The notes: generated from the sequence alone by a model not told the origin. Shown: positions 47,281-60,719, numbered from the stretch's first letter. The stretch: DNA of 64,000 nt from Mycolicibacterium diernhoferi (GCF_019456655.1 NZ_CP080332.1:2728001-2792000), one strand, 5' to 3'. Program-made: numbers and translations.

Positions 47281-48786
47281 ATGAAGTCGGACGCGGTGGC
47301 CAGTCGGGAGACGGTGCAGGATGCACTCTCCGATCACGCCGCGTCCACCAAAGCCTTGCTGGATGCCGACTTCACGGTGTTCGACACCGCGGAGTTATTG
47401 GCCATCCAATCCGAGCGCGAACTGCGGGCGCGCGCGGACGAGATGATCGGGCACCGCATCCAGGCCGCGCTGATGGACCGGGCCGGCGCGCACGAGATCG
47501 GTGGGAAGTCCTGGGTCGATGTGCTGGCCACTCGGATGCGGATCAGCCGTGCCGAGGCCGCCCGCCGGGTGTCGGGCGCTGAACTCCTGGGCCCCCGGCA
47601 CGCCATCGGCGGGGAGGTATTGGAGCCGGTGCTGGCGGCCTGTGCCGCCGCGTTGGCCGAAGGATCGATCTGTGCGGCACACATCAAAGTGGTCCGGGCG
47701 ACAATGACATCCGCCTCGGGCCGGATGACAGGTACCGAGTTGGCGGACTTGGAGGTGTCGCTGGTCGCCGCGGCCAAGACCACGACCCCGGAAACCCTGG
47801 AAAAGGCCGCCGAACGGGTGCTCTACAAACTCAACCAGGACGGCGATGGCCCCGATGTCGCGCGGCATAAGCGGGGCATCACCCTGGGTGCGCAGGATGC
47901 CGACGGGCTGGTGCGCATCACCGGCTGGGTGGATGCGGAGCTGGCCGCGTATCTGGGCACCGTGCAGGAGGTGTGGGGCCGGCCCGGGGTCAACAACCCC
48001 GATGACGCTGAGCCCAAGCTCAATCCGGACCCGAGCCCGCTCGAAGACGAACCCGGGCCGGCGTGCGATCCGGCGGGTGCAGAGCCCTTCGCCGACGCCG
48101 ACACAGCAGAAGATCCCGACCCCAACCACCCCGCCAACTTCGGGGCCCTGGCCGATCTGGCCGCCGGTGACACCCGCACCCGGGCTCAACGTTTGCACGA
48201 TGCCTTCAAGGCGATCCTGCGTGATGCCCTGATGGCCAAGAGCCTCGGCCAGCACAACGGGATCCCGGTCACCATGGTGGTGTCCACGACGTTGGCGGAG
48301 TTGGAGGCCGGGGCCGGGATCGCGGTCACCGGGACCGGCACGCTGATGCCCATGCCGGATCTGATCCGCCTGGCCGAACAGGCGTATCACTACCTGGTGG
48401 TGTACCGAAAACACACCGCCGAACCGCTCTATCTCGGGCGCACCAAACGCCTGGCCAGCAAGGCCCAACGCCTACTGCTCTACAACCGCGACCGGGGCTG
48501 CACCCGGCCCGGCTGCACCAAGGCCGCGTGTCAGTGCCAGGCCCATCACGCCGAACCCAGCTGGAACAACGGCGGACTCACCGACGCCCCCACCCTCGCC
48601 CTGGGCTGCGGCCCCGACAACCGGCTCGCCGAAATGGGCTGGACCACCAGCATCGACCACGACACCGGGCGGGTCCACTGGCACCCACCCCCACTGATGG
48701 ACACCGGCGGTGACACCCTCAACCACCACTTCCACCCCGAAGAACTCCTCCCACCGGAGGAAGGCGCGGGCGGGGCGAACTGTTGA
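47281..48786 (+). CDS. DUF222 / HNH-signature protein (13E12 repeat family)
   Basis: The 501-residue protein has an N-terminal helical DUF222 domain (about 25-330; SWVDVLATRMRISRAEAARRV, GSICAAHIKVVRATM), an acidic Pro/Asp-rich linker (about 238-285) and a C-terminal HNH-type module (about 395-460; RDRGCTRPGCTKAACQCQAHH, WNNGGLT, LGCGPDNR). This is the 13E12 repeat family, multi-copy in mycobacteria and often DNA-damage inducible. No ribosome binding site is present; a LexA box sits directly upstream. Nuclease activity is inferred from the HNH pattern. The gene may be a mobile-repeat relic that remains intact. Confidence 0.85.
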   Translation: MKSDAVASRETVQDALSDHAASTKALLDADFTVFDTAELLAIQSERELRARADEMIGHRIQAALMDRAGAHEIGGKSWVDVLATRMRISRAEAARRVSGAELLGPRHAIGGEVLEPVLAACAAALAEGSICAAHIKVVRATMTSASGRMTGTELADLEVSLVAAAKTTTPETLEKAAERVLYKLNQDGDGPDVARHKRGITLGAQDADGLVRITGWVDAELAAYLGTVQEVWGRPGVNNPDDAEPKLNPDPSPLEDEPGPACDPAGAEPFADADTAEDPDPNHPANFGALADLAAGDTRTRAQRLHDAFKAILRDALMAKSLGQHNGIPVTMVVSTTLAELEAGAGIAVTGTGTLMPMPDLIRLAEQAYHYLVVYRKHTAEPLYLGRTKRLASKAQRLLLYNRDRGCTRPGCTKAACQCQAHHAEPSWNNGGLTDAPTLALGCGPDNRLAEMGWTTSIDHDTGRVHWHPPPLMDTGGDTLNHHFHPEELLPPEEGAGGANC

Positions 48787-48811
48787 TTGGCCCCGACGCG
48801 CTGGAACCGGC

Positions 48812-50014
48812 CTAGAGCCCCAGCCCCTGGTAGGTGCGGCGGACGAATTTCGGTTGTGCCATCCGGAGTTTGGCCATCGAGGTGTTGCCCGCGACCTGTG
48901 CGATATCGGCGGTCAGATCGGGAAAGTTCTGGATCAGGTACATCACGATGACGTCATTGGCCGGGTCGGCCTGCCACCAGGTGCCGTAGGCGCCGGGCCA
49001 GCCGAAGGTCCCGATCCCGCCGGGGCCGAAGAACCGCTCGGACTGGGCCGGGTCGGTCACCACCGACATGCTCAGCCCGAATCCGCGCCCGATCCAGAAC
49101 GGCACCCCGAGGAAGTTGTGTTCCTTCTGGTCGGGGTGCAACCGGTCGGTGCGCATCAACTGGGTCGACTCCTCGGAGAGCACCCGGACACCGTCGACGG
49201 TGCCGCCGCCCAGCAGCATTCGGGCGAACTTCAGGTAGTCGTCGGCGGTGGACATCAGGCCGCTGCCGCCGGAGCAGAACTCCGGGGGAGTCAGCGGCGG
49301 GGGACCCATGACATCGTCCCGCAGGGACCCGTCTGTGGTCAGGCCGTACATGGTGGCCATCCGGCGGCGCTGGGTCAGGCTGAGCGCGAAACCGGTGTCC
49401 GACATGCCCAGCGGCTCGAAGATCCGCTCGGCGAGCAGCTCGTGCAGCGGTTGGCCGGCCATCCGGGCGATGGCGATGCCCAGCACGTCGGTGCCGTGGC
49501 TGTAGGTGATGCGGGCCCCGGGCTGATGTACCAGCGGCAGTTCGGCCAGCTCGGCCAGCCAGCGCTCCTCGTTCTGCCGGTGTGACAACCGGGCGTAGGC
49601 CTTGGCCAGTGGCCCGGTGATGGAGAACGGATAGGCCAGCCCCGCACGGTGGGTCATCAGATCGTCGAAGGTGATGGGCCGGCGCAGCGGCTCGGTGACA
49701 TCGAGTTCACCGGTCGGCCGGGTCAGCACCCGCAGCCCGGCGATCTCGGGCACCCAGCGGGCCACCGGGTCGTCGAGGGTGAACCGGCCCTCGTCCATCA
49801 GCGTCATCGCCGCGGCCACCGTGACCGGCTTGCTCATCGAGGCGATCCGGAACACCGTGTCGCGCTGCATCGGCAGACCGGCCGCGACGTCACGATGGCC
49901 GAGCTCGTTGACCTGCACCACCTGGCCGGCGTGCCACACCAGGGTGACCGCGCCGGCCAGCAGGCCGGAGTCGATGGCCTCGGTGATGGAGGCGGCGTTG
50001 TTGTCGAGGTTCAC
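48812..50014 (-). CDS. beta-lactamase-fold serine hydrolase (class C-like esterase)
   Basis: The protein of about 400 residues is of the beta-lactamase/penicillin-binding-like esterase family. The nucleophile motif SMSK (S59-x-x-K62) lies in VFRIASMSKPVTVAAAM, the YxN-equivalent is ITYSHGTDVLG, and the C-terminus has FGWPGAYGTWW. No signal peptide is evident. I take the GTG at 50014, about 9 bases after GATAAC, as a probable leaderless start; an in-frame GTG/ATG up to 50098 is possible. Such proteins usually hydrolyse esters rather than penicillins. It is divergent from the pyr operon. Confidence 0.8.
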   Translation of the reverse strand: MNLDNNAASITEAIDSGLLAGAVTLVWHAGQVVQVNELGHRDVAAGLPMQRDTVFRIASMSKPVTVAAAMTLMDEGRFTLDDPVARWVPEIAGLRVLTRPTGELDVTEPLRRPITFDDLMTHRAGLAYPFSITGPLAKAYARLSHRQNEERWLAELAELPLVHQPGARITYSHGTDVLGIAIARMAGQPLHELLAERIFEPLGMSDTGFALSLTQRRRMATMYGLTTDGSLRDDVMGPPPLTPPEFCSGGSGLMSTADDYLKFARMLLGGGTVDGVRVLSEESTQLMRTDRLHPDQKEHNFLGVPFWIGRGFGLSMSVVTDPAQSERFFGPGGIGTFGWPGAYGTWWQADPANDVIVMYLIQNFPDLTADIAQVAGNTSMAKLRMAQPKFVRRTYQGLGL

Positions 50015-50125
50015 CCGGCAGACGTTATCGGGCGCGCGGGAGTTCGGGCGCTCCGCCCGAGACGAAGGGCACACCGTCACGGGCCGGAGCGATGACACCG
50101 GCCTGATAAGCTGGCCTGCAGTTCG

Positions 50126-50166
50126 ACGTCCTTTAACGATCCGTCCAGAGAGGCGGAGAAGGAGGT
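50126..50166 (+). promoter_or_regulatory. pyr operon leader with PyrR-binding-loop-like element
   Basis: CCGTCCAGAGAGGCGG (50141-50156) matches the PyrR RNA-binding loop pattern (UCC..AGAGAGG). It is flanked by ACGTCCTT (50126-50133) and AAGGAGGT (50159-50166), which can pair with one mismatch and would bury the ribosome binding site. In mycobacteria PyrR is known to regulate pyr genes by binding the leader and blocking translation rather than by Bacillus-type attenuation. GATAAG at 50105-50110 could be the -10. Confidence 0.6.
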
Positions 50167-50178
50167 CCTGGTTTACTC

Positions 50179-50760
50179 GTGGCTGCCGCAGATCCTGCCG
50201 GTCCCGACCGGGAATTGATGTCCGCCGCCGATGTGAGCCGGACCATCTCGCGCATCGCGCACCAGATCATCGAAAAGACCGCGCTCGACGCGCCGAATGC
50301 CCCGCGGGTGGTGCTGCTGGGCATCCCGACCCGCGGCGTGACGCTGGCGGCCCGGCTGGCCGAGAAGGTCGGTGAGTTCGCCGGGGTGGATCTGCCGCAC
50401 GGCGGCCTCGACATCACCCTCTACCGCGACGACCTGAACATCAAACCGCCGCGCCCGCTGGAGTCGACGTCGATCCCGGCCGGCGGCATCGACGGCGCCC
50501 TGGTCATCCTCGTCGACGACGTGCTCTACTCCGGGCGGTCGGTGCGCTCGGCGCTGGACGCCCTGCGCGACATCGGCCGGCCCCGGATCGTGCAGTTGGC
50601 GGTGCTCGTCGACCGCGGTCACCGGGAGCTACCGATCCGTGCGGACTATGTCGGCAAGAACGTGCCCACCTCGCGCAGCGAGAACGTCAAGGTGCGACTG
50701 CAGGAACCCGATGGGGAGGACAGCGTGCGGATCGCACCGTATGGAGGACCGAGTAGGTGA
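50179..50760 (+). CDS. pyrR: PyrR bifunctional regulator / uracil phosphoribosyltransferase
   Basis: The 193-residue protein regulates the pyr genes in response to UMP and carries the PRPP-binding loop [22 protein letters not shown] (about 113-134), plus [16 protein letters not shown] helix and LLGIPTRGV. The start is GTG 50179, 12 bases after GGAGGT, a long spacing; an ATG at 50218 with GGGA is an alternative, but relatives have the longer N-terminus. It is the first gene of an operon running to pyrF with mostly 4-base overlaps. Confidence 0.95.
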   Translation: MAAADPAGPDRELMSAADVSRTISRIAHQIIEKTALDAPNAPRVVLLGIPTRGVTLAARLAEKVGEFAGVDLPHGGLDITLYRDDLNIKPPRPLESTSIPAGGIDGALVILVDDVLYSGRSVRSALDALRDIGRPRIVQLAVLVDRGHRELPIRADYVGKNVPTSRSENVKVRLQEPDGEDSVRIAPYGGPSR

Positions 50761-51707
50761 AGCATCTGTTGGCGGCGGGCGACCTGTCGCGCGACCAGGC
50801 CGTCGCGATTCTCGATGACGCAGACCGCTTCCGGGAGGCACTGCTGGGCCGCGAGGTCAAGAAGCTGCCCACCCTGCGCGGGCGCACCATCATCACCATG
50901 TTCTACGAGAACTCCACCCGCACCCGGGTGTCGTTCGAGGTGGCCGGGAAGTGGATGAGCGCCGACGTCATCAACGTCAGCGCCTCCGGGTCCTCGGTGG
51001 CCAAGGGGGAATCGCTGCGCGACACCGCCCTCACACTGCGGGCCGCCGGCGCCGACGCGCTGATCATCCGGCACCCGGCTTCCGGTGCGGCACAGCAGCT
51101 TGCCGCGTGGACACATGACGAATTGGGCGGGCCCAGCGTGATCAATGCCGGTGACGGTACCCACGAACACCCCACCCAGGCGCTGCTCGACGCGCTCACC
51201 CTGCGCCAGCGGCTCGGCTCCATCGAGGGCCGCCGGGTCGTCATCGTCGGCGACGTGCTGCACAGCCGGGTCGCGCGCTCCAACGTCGAACTGCTGGCAA
51301 CCCTCGGCGCGGAGGTGGTGCTGGTCGCCCCGCCGACCCTGCTGCCGGTCGGCGTGGCCGGGTGGCCGGTCACCGTGTCGCACGATCTGGACGCCGAACT
51401 GCCCGCCGCCGATGCGGTCCTGATGCTGCGGGTGCAGGCCGAGCGGATGAACGGCGGATTCTTCCCCTCCGAGCGCGAGTACTCGGTGCTCTACGGACTG
51501 TCGGAGAAGCGGCGCGCCAAGCTGGCCGAGGACGCCGTGGTGCTGCACCCCGGCCCGATGCTGCGCGGTATGGAAATCGGGTTCGCGGTCGCCGATTCGT
51601 CGCAGTCGGCTGTGCTGCAGCAGGTTTCCAACGGAGTACATGTACGGATGGCGGTGCTGTTCCACCTGTTGGTCGGCGCCGGGGAACGGGAGGCGATCAC
51701 CGCATGA
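50757..51707 (+). CDS. pyrB: aspartate carbamoyltransferase catalytic subunit
   Basis: The 316-residue enzyme joins carbamoyl phosphate and aspartate in de novo pyrimidine synthesis. Present are the carbamoyl-phosphate loop [40 protein letters not shown] and [16 protein letters not shown] start overlaps pyrR (GTGA). No regulatory subunit PyrI gene is seen, as usual in actinobacteria. Confidence 0.97.
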   Translation: MKHLLAAGDLSRDQAVAILDDADRFREALLGREVKKLPTLRGRTIITMFYENSTRTRVSFEVAGKWMSADVINVSASGSSVAKGESLRDTALTLRAAGADALIIRHPASGAAQQLAAWTHDELGGPSVINAGDGTHEHPTQALLDALTLRQRLGSIEGRRVVIVGDVLHSRVARSNVELLATLGAEVVLVAPPTLLPVGVAGWPVTVSHDLDAELPAADAVLMLRVQAERMNGGFFPSEREYSVLYGLSEKRRAKLAEDAVVLHPGPMLRGMEIGFAVADSSQSAVLQQVSNGVHVRMAVLFHLLVGAGEREAITA

Positions 51708-53032
51708 GCGGACAGGTGTTGATCCGGGGCGTGCGGCTCTACGGTGAGGGCGATCCGGTCGACGTGCTCATCGCCGACGGTCAGATCGCCGAGATCGGAT
51801 CGGGGATCGGTTCGGACGCCGACACCGTGATCGAGGCCGCCGGCCAGATTCTGCTGCCCGGTTTCGTCGATCTGCACACCCATCTTCGTGAGCCCGGCCG
51901 CGAATACGCCGAGGACATCGAAACCGGTTCGGCGGCTGCCGCTCTAGGTGGCTACACCGCGGTGTTCGCGATGGCCAACACCGACCCGGTGGCCGACAGC
52001 CCGGTGGTCACCGACCACGTGTGGCACCGCGGACAGCAGGTCGGCCTGGTCGATGTGCATCCGGTCGGCGCGGTCACGGTGGGCCTGGAGGGCAAGCAGC
52101 TCACCGAGATGGGGCTGATGGCCGCCGGCGCCGGAGGGGTCCGGATGTTCTCCGACGACGGCGTCTGCGTGCACGACCCGTTGGTGATGCGCCGCGCACT
52201 GGAGTACGCAAGCGGGCTGGGTGTGCTGATCGCCCAGCACGCCGAGGAACCGCGGCTCACCGTCGGCGCCGTCGCGCACGAGGGACCCAATGCCGCCAAG
52301 CTGGGGCTGGCCGGCTGGCCGCGCTCGGCCGAGGAATCCATCGTCGCGCGCGACGCGATTCTGGCCCGCGACGCCGGAGCCCGGGTGCACATCTGCCACG
52401 CATCCACCGCGGGCACCGTCGAACTGTTGAAATGGGCCAAAGCGCAGGGCATCTCGATCACCGCCGAGGTCACCCCGCACCACCTGCTGCTCGACGACAC
52501 CCGGCTGAACAGCTATGACGGCCGCAACCGGGTCAACCCGCCGCTGCGCGAGGCCTCCGATGTGGCGGCCCTGCGACAGGCGCTCGCCGACGGGGTCATC
52601 GACTGCGTGGCCACCGACCACGCCCCACACGCCGAGCAGGAGAAGTGCTGCGAATTCGCCAACGCGCGCCCCGGCATGCTGGGCCTGGAGACCGCGCTGT
52701 CCGTGGTCGTCGAGACCATGGTCAAGCCCGGCCTGCTGGGCTGGCGTGATGTCGCCCGGGTGATGAGTGAGGCCCCCGCCGCGATCGTCGGGCTGCCCGA
52801 TCAGGGCCGCCCGCTGGCGGTGGGGGAACCGGCCAACGTCACCGTCGTCGATCCCGACGCCACCTGGACGGTCACCGGCTCGGAACTGGCCAGCCGCTCG
52901 GACAACACACCGTTCGAAGAGATGACGCTGCCGGCCGCGGTGACATGTACGTTGCTGCGCGGCAAGATCACCGCGCGCCGGGGATCGGGCGAGCGTGACC
53001 GCCCAACGAGTAGCGAAGCGGATCGCGCATGA
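51704..53032 (+). CDS. pyrC: dihydroorotase (with repeat-encoded C-terminal tail)
   Basis: The 442-residue amidohydrolase converts carbamoyl aspartate to dihydroorotate. Zinc-site motif [42 protein letters not shown] and [14 protein letters not shown] are present. The last 16 residues ([16 protein letters not shown]) are encoded by a GAGCG..GTAGCGAAGCG intergenic-type repeat that runs into the ATGA start of the next gene, so the tail is probably not functional. The ATG overlaps pyrB (ATGA). Confidence 0.95.
   Translation: MSGQVLIRGVRLYGEGDPVDVLIADGQIAEIGSGIGSDADTVIEAAGQILLPGFVDLHTHLREPGREYAEDIETGSAAAALGGYTAVFAMANTDPVADSPVVTDHVWHRGQQVGLVDVHPVGAVTVGLEGKQLTEMGLMAAGAGGVRMFSDDGVCVHDPLVMRRALEYASGLGVLIAQHAEEPRLTVGAVAHEGPNAAKLGLAGWPRSAEESIVARDAILARDAGARVHICHASTAGTVELLKWAKAQGISITAEVTPHHLLLDDTRLNSYDGRNRVNPPLREASDVAALRQALADGVIDCVATDHAPHAEQEKCCEFANARPGMLGLETALSVVVETMVKPGLLGWRDVARVMSEAPAAIVGLPDQGRPLAVGEPANVTVVDPDATWTVTGSELASRSDNTPFEEMTLPAAVTCTLLRGKITARRGSGERDRPTSSEADRA
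52988..53028. repeat. GAGCGtgac..GTAGCGAAGCG repeat encoding the PyrC tail
   Basis: This stretch (CGAGCGTGACC, then CGAGTAGCGAAGCGGATCG) belongs to the same short repeat type as those after aspS and efp. Here it is read as the last codons of pyrC and ends at the ATGA that starts the next gene, keeping translational coupling. Confidence 0.4.
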
Positions 53033-53529
53033 ACGACGCAACCCTGATCGGATCGCTGGTGCTGGCCACGGTGGTGGTGCTGGCCATCGGCTTCTTCATC
53101 CGGCAGATCGTGCGTGGCTGGCGCCACCGCATCGAGCGGCAGGCCGAGCTCATCGGCAACCTGCCGCCGCTGCCGGACACCGTCGGGCCGGTGCTGGCCG
53201 GCCCCACCAAGGGTCTCTACGTCGGCAGCACGGTGGCGCCGAACTGGAACGACCGGATCGCGGCCGCCGGGCTGGGATTCCGGGCCAAGGGAGTGCTCAC
53301 CCGCTATCCCGAGGGAATCATGGTGCAACGCAGTGGGATCGGTCCGATCTGGATTCCGGACGAATCGATCCTGGCAATACGCAGCGAACGGGCCATCACA
53401 GGTAAGGCACTCACCCACGACGGCATCATCGCCGTCCGGTGGCGACTGCCGTCGGGTACCGAGATCGACACCGGTTTCCGGGCCGACGACCGGGGCGAAG
53501 TCAAGAATTGGGTCAAGGAGGATGCGTGA
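53029..53529 (+). CDS. single-pass membrane protein of the pyr operon (Rv1382-like)
   Basis: The 166-residue protein has one N-terminal membrane helix (about 6-26) and a cytosolic beta-rich domain resembling a PH-like fold ([58 protein letters not shown]). It overlaps pyrC and carA by 4 bases each and is always found here in mycobacteria, as far as I recall. Its link to pyrimidine synthesis is unknown; it could position pathway enzymes at the membrane. Confidence 0.8.
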   Translation: MNDATLIGSLVLATVVVLAIGFFIRQIVRGWRHRIERQAELIGNLPPLPDTVGPVLAGPTKGLYVGSTVAPNWNDRIAAAGLGFRAKGVLTRYPEGIMVQRSGIGPIWIPDESILAIRSERAITGKALTHDGIIAVRWRLPSGTEIDTGFRADDRGEVKNWVKEDA

Positions 53530-54668
53530 CACGCAGCGCTGAAAAAGCAGTCCTGGTACTGGAGGACGGCCGGGTCTACACCGGCACGCCCTTCGGGGCG
53601 ACCGGGCAGACACTCGGTGAGGCGGTGTTCTCCACCGGGATGTCCGGCTACCAGGAGACGCTGACCGACCCGAGCTACCACCGTCAGATCGTGGTCGCGA
53701 CGGCGCCGCAGATCGGCAACACCGGCTGGAACGGTGAGGACGGCGAGAGCCGCGCGGACAAGATCTGGGTGGCCGGCTACGTCGTGCGTGACCCGTCGCC
53801 GCGCGCGTCGAACTGGCGCTCGACCGGCACCCTCGAGGATGAACTGGTGCGCCAGGGCATCGTCGGCATCGCGGGGATCGACACCCGCGCGGTCGTGCGC
53901 CATCTGCGCACCGCCGGGTCCATGAAGGCCGGTGTGTTCTCCGGTGACGCCCTCGACGACGTCGACACCCTGGTCGACCGGGTGCGCAGCCAGCCCTCGA
54001 TGCTCGGAGCCGACCTGGCCGGCGAGGTGTCCACCGCAGAGCGCTACACGGTGGAAGCCGATGGGCCGCAGCGTTTCACCGTCGCCGCCATCGACCTCGG
54101 CATCAAGACCAACACCCCGCGCAACTTCGCCCGCCGGGGCATCCGCAGCCATGTGTTGCCGGCCGCGACGACCTTCGACGAGATCATCGAGATCAAGCCG
54201 GACGGGGTGTTCCTGTCCAACGGTCCCGGTGACCCGGCCACCGCCGACCACATCGTGGAGGTCACCCGCCAGGTCCTCGGCGCCGGAATCCCGTTGTTCG
54301 GCATCTGTTTCGGCAACCAGATCCTGGGCCGGGCGCTGGGCCGGTCCACCTACAAGATGACCTTCGGTCACCGGGGCATCAACATCCCGGTGATGGATCA
54401 CGCCACCGGCCGGGTCGCGGTCACCGCCCAGAACCACGGCTTCGCTCTGGAAGGCGAGGCCGGCGAGGAGTTCGACACCCCCTTCGGCCGCGCGGTGGTC
54501 AGCCACACCTGCGCCAACGACGGCGTGGTGGAGGGCATCAAACTCATCGACGGTCGGGCCTTCTCGGTGCAGTACCACCCCGAGTCGGCCGCCGGTCCAC
54601 GGGACGCCGAGTACTTGTTCGATCAGTTCATCGACCTTCTGTCGGAACGCAAGTCAGGGGAGAAGTAA
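53526..54668 (+). CDS. carA: carbamoyl-phosphate synthase small (glutaminase) subunit
   Basis: The 380-residue protein supplies ammonia from glutamine to CarB. The N-terminal CPSase domain has [14 protein letters not shown]; the C-terminal class I amidotransferase has C261 in FGICFGNQ, H351 and E353 in QYHPES. GTG start at 53526, 5 bases after AAGGAGG, overlapping the membrane-protein gene. Confidence 0.97.
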   Translation: MTRSAEKAVLVLEDGRVYTGTPFGATGQTLGEAVFSTGMSGYQETLTDPSYHRQIVVATAPQIGNTGWNGEDGESRADKIWVAGYVVRDPSPRASNWRSTGTLEDELVRQGIVGIAGIDTRAVVRHLRTAGSMKAGVFSGDALDDVDTLVDRVRSQPSMLGADLAGEVSTAERYTVEADGPQRFTVAAIDLGIKTNTPRNFARRGIRSHVLPAATTFDEIIEIKPDGVFLSNGPGDPATADHIVEVTRQVLGAGIPLFGICFGNQILGRALGRSTYKMTFGHRGINIPVMDHATGRVAVTAQNHGFALEGEAGEEFDTPFGRAVVSHTCANDGVVEGIKLIDGRAFSVQYHPESAAGPRDAEYLFDQFIDLLSERKSGEK

Positions 54669-58009
<3,341 letters not shown>

Positions 58010-58013
<4 letters not shown>

Positions 58014-58834
58014 GCTCGTTCGGGGCGCGGCTGGCCGAGGCCGTCGCCGCCAGGGGACCGTTGTGCCCGGGCATCGACCCGCACCCCGAACTGCTGTCCT
58101 CCTGGGGGTTGCCCGTCGACGTGACGGGCCTGGCGCGGTTCAGTGAGATCTGCGTGGCGGCGTTCGCGGATTTCGCGATCGTCAAACCCCAGGTGGCGTT
58201 CTTCGAGGCGTACGGCTCGGCCGGCTTCGCGGTGCTGGAACAGACGACGGCGGCCCTGCAGGCCGCGGGGGTGCTGGTGCTCGCCGACGCCAAACGCGGC
58301 GACATCGGCACCACCATGGCGGCCTACGCGCAGGCCTGGGCGGGGGAGTCGCCGTTGGCCGCCGACGCGGTCACGGCCTCGCCCTACCTGGGTTTCGAAT
58401 CGCTGCGGCCGCTGCTCGACGTCGCCGCGGCACACGGGCGCGGAGTCTTCGTGCTGGCGGCCACCTCGAACCCGGAGGGTGCCGGCGTGCAGCGTGCCGT
58501 CGTGGGCGGACCGGCGGACGGGCGCACCGTCGCACAGAGCATCGTCGACGCGGCCGGCATGGAGAACCAGGCGAACAGGGCCCACCAGGGCCCCGGGTCG
58601 ATCGGTGTGGTGATCGGGGCGACGCTGTCCGATCTGCCGGACCTCGGCGCCCTGGACGGCCCGGTACTGGCCCCCGGGGTGGGGGCCCAGGGTGGACGGC
58701 CCGAGGATCTCGGCCGATTGGGCTCCCGGGTCCTGCCCGCGGTGTCCCGGGAGATCCTGCGCGCCGGACCCGAGGTCGCCGCATTGCGGGCGGCCGCGGA
58801 ACGGCTCCGCGACGAGGTCGCCTACCTGGCCTGA
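58010..58834 (+). CDS. pyrF: orotidine 5'-phosphate decarboxylase (type 2)
   Basis: This 274-residue decarboxylase makes [51 protein letters not shown] (with the catalytic Asp-Lys array) and [14 protein letters not shown] identify the longer PyrF type 2 subfamily. GTG start overlaps carB. It is the last gene of the operon; hairpins follow. pyrD and pyrE are not in the window. Confidence 0.95.
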
Positions 58835-58844
58835 GGAGCTGTCT

Positions 58845-58865
58845 GCCCGCTGTACGGGGGCGGGT
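58845..58865 (+). terminator. weak hairpin just after pyrF
   Basis: CCCGC (58846-58850) pairs with GCGGG (58860-58864) across a 9-base loop, about 10 bases after the pyrF stop. The stem is short and no T-run follows; it may act with the stronger hairpin at 58889-58914. Confidence 0.3.
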
Positions 58866-58888
58866 GGATGGAACCCGGCCGAGCGGGG

Positions 58889-58914
58889 TGGCGGAGGGCG
58901 CTGGCGCCCCGCCA
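58889..58914 (+). terminator. GC-rich hairpin, probable end of the pyr operon
   Basis: TGGCG (58889-58893) pairs with CGCCA (58910-58914), and GGGCGC (58896-58901) pairs with GCGCCC (58904-58909), with a GA bulge: an 11-bp stem about 55 bases after pyrF. There is no U-tract, as is common for mycobacterial terminators. Confidence 0.5.
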
Positions 58915-59304
58915 GGCGGCCGAAGCGATGGGTGTCCTCGCCGGGCTGGTCCCGGCCCCACGCGGCGCCCGAACCTGGGAGTGCCGGGGTGGAAAATCCG
59001 CAGATGATACGCCTGGTATCCGGGCGTTTGTTTAGGTTTGCTATGCGTCCACTGCGGTGGGTGACGTGACGGGTGTCCCGGCGATCTCCGACACGCCCGA
59101 CACGCCATGACCAGCGAAAATTTCTCATTCCAGTGCCAGGAATCGCGATTCAGCGAACTGACGGCGGCCGCGCTCAATCTCCCGCCGATCTGCAATTCAG
59201 CTGAAAACCCTTGCTGTGCAGGGAGATCAGAAGAGCGGGTGCTGGCAAACACCCGTGCGGCCGGAAAATGGGCACGGCGGGCTCACGCCGTACACGCTGG
59301 TCTT

Positions 59305-59336
59305 TTGACCCGGAAACGCGGGGGTGGGGTTAGCTT
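59305..59336 (+). promoter_or_regulatory. putative mihF promoter
   Basis: TTGACC (59305-59310) is followed after 19 bases by TTAGCT (59330-59335; TAGCTT one base on). RNA would start near 59343, giving a leader of about 86 bases before the GTG at 59429. Confidence 0.35.
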
Positions 59337-59428
59337 TCGTCAGGATGCGTGGGTACGGTCGTCGTCGCTGGCTGGTTACGTGATCCAGCCGTGATGAAAC
59401 AACAGATGGCGAGAGACGGAGGAACCCC

Positions 59429-59752
59429 GTGGCCCTTCCCCAGTTGACCGACGAACAGCGCGCGGCAGCGTTGGAGAAGGCTGCTGCCGCACGTCGAGCG
59501 CGAGCCGAGCTCAAAGATCGGCTCAAGCGCGGCGGCACCAACCTCAAGCAGGTTCTCAAGGACGCTGAGACCGATGAGGTCTTGGGCAAGATGAAGGTCT
59601 CCGCACTGCTGGAGGCGCTGCCCAAGGTCGGCAAGGTCAAGGCTCAGGAGATCATGACCGAACTGGAGATCGCTCCGACCCGCCGCCTGCGCGGCCTCGG
59701 CGATCGCCAGCGCAAGGCGCTGCTGGAGAAGTTCGACTTCACCAGCGACTAA
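59429..59752 (+). CDS. mihF: mycobacterial integration host factor (mIHF)
   Basis: The 107-residue nucleoid protein is unrelated to enterobacterial IHF. A long N-terminal helix ([29 protein letters not shown]) is followed by a helix-two-turn-helix part ([47 protein letters not shown]). It binds and shapes DNA and is needed for mycobacteriophage L5 integration. GTG start after GACGGAGGAA. This short form matches the biochemically active mIHF. Confidence 0.96.
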   Translation: MALPQLTDEQRAAALEKAAAARRARAELKDRLKRGGTNLKQVLKDAETDEVLGKMKVSALLEALPKVGKVKAQEIMTELEIAPTRRLRGLGDRQRKALLEKFDFTSD

Positions 59753-59763
59753 TCAGTACCCAA

Positions 59764-60342
59764 TTGAACACTGGTGGTGGGCCGGACAAGGCTGCGGTCG
59801 TAGTCCTGTCCGGCCCTTCCGCTGTCGGGAAGTCCACGGTGGTGCGCTGTCTGCGCGACCGGATTCCCGACCTTCATTTCAGCGTGTCAGTCACGACACG
59901 CGCGCCGCGACCCGGTGAGGTCGACGGCGTGGACTACACGTTCGTCTCGGCCGAAGAGTTCCAGCGTCTGATCGACAACGGAGAACTCCTCGAGTGGGCC
60001 GAGATCCACGGCGGTCTGCAACGGTCGGGTACCCCGGCCGCGCCGATCCGTGCGGCCACCGCCGCCGGCGTCCCGGTACTGATCGAGGTCGATCTGGCCG
60101 GAGCCCGCGCCGTGAAGGCGGCGATGCCCGAGGTCACGACCGTCTTCCTCGCACCGCCCAGCTGGGAGGTGCTGGAGGAACGGCTGGTGGGACGCGGGAC
60201 CGAAAGTCCCGAGGTCCAGGCCCGGCGGCTGAGCACCGCACGCGAGGAACTGGCCGCCCAGGGCGACTTCGATGTGGTGGTTGTCAACAGGCAATTGGAG
60301 TCGGCTTGCGCGGAATTGGTATCCTTGCTGGTGGCCCGCTAG
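59764..60342 (+). CDS. gmk: guanylate kinase
   Basis: The 192-residue enzyme converts GMP to GDP. P-loop [13 protein letters not shown] (about 16-28), [32 protein letters not shown] and EEERL-type lid ([21 protein letters not shown]) are clear. The only start before the P-loop that leaves mihF intact is TTG at 59764, 12 bases after the mihF stop and without an obvious ribosome binding site, so translation may be coupled to mihF. Relatives have about 15 more N-terminal residues. Confidence 0.93.
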   Translation: MNTGGGPDKAAVVVLSGPSAVGKSTVVRCLRDRIPDLHFSVSVTTRAPRPGEVDGVDYTFVSAEEFQRLIDNGELLEWAEIHGGLQRSGTPAAPIRAATAAGVPVLIEVDLAGARAVKAAMPEVTTVFLAPPSWEVLEERLVGRGTESPEVQARRLSTAREELAAQGDFDVVVVNRQLESACAELVSLLVAR

Positions 60343-60380
60343 TCGGATTGCCTCAATCGCACCAAATGCATCGTCTTTAA

Positions 60381-60701
<321 letters not shown>

Positions 60702-60719
60702 CAGCCAGGGGCTGCCGAA

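Larger units (their letters stand above)
58835..59428. other. 594-base gene-free region between pyrF and mihF
   Basis: M. tuberculosis carries a PE/PPE pair (Rv1386/Rv1387) at this position; nothing like it is seen here. The left part is GC-rich and structured (hairpins at 58845 and 58889). The middle (about 59000-59240) is more A/T-rich, and the right holds the probable mihF promoter and leader. A 95-codon ORF at 59107-59394 has no ribosome binding site and no recognisable features, so I do not call it. I tested it by eye for cobalamin, M-box and ydaO riboswitch cores and found none. Confidence 0.6.

Noticed and set aside
50045..50059. CGGGCG-ctc-CGCCCG hairpin between the esterase and pyrR
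   Set aside because: It lies upstream of the likely start of both divergent transcripts and has no clear role.
58835..59300. Riboswitch or PE/PPE remnant between pyrF and mihF
   Set aside because: No PE/PPE codons and no cobalamin, M-box or ydaO core seen; only hairpins consistent with termination.
59107..59394. 95-codon ORF upstream of mihF
   Set aside because: No ribosome binding site, no recognisable motif, mixed composition, and it overlaps the likely mihF promoter.
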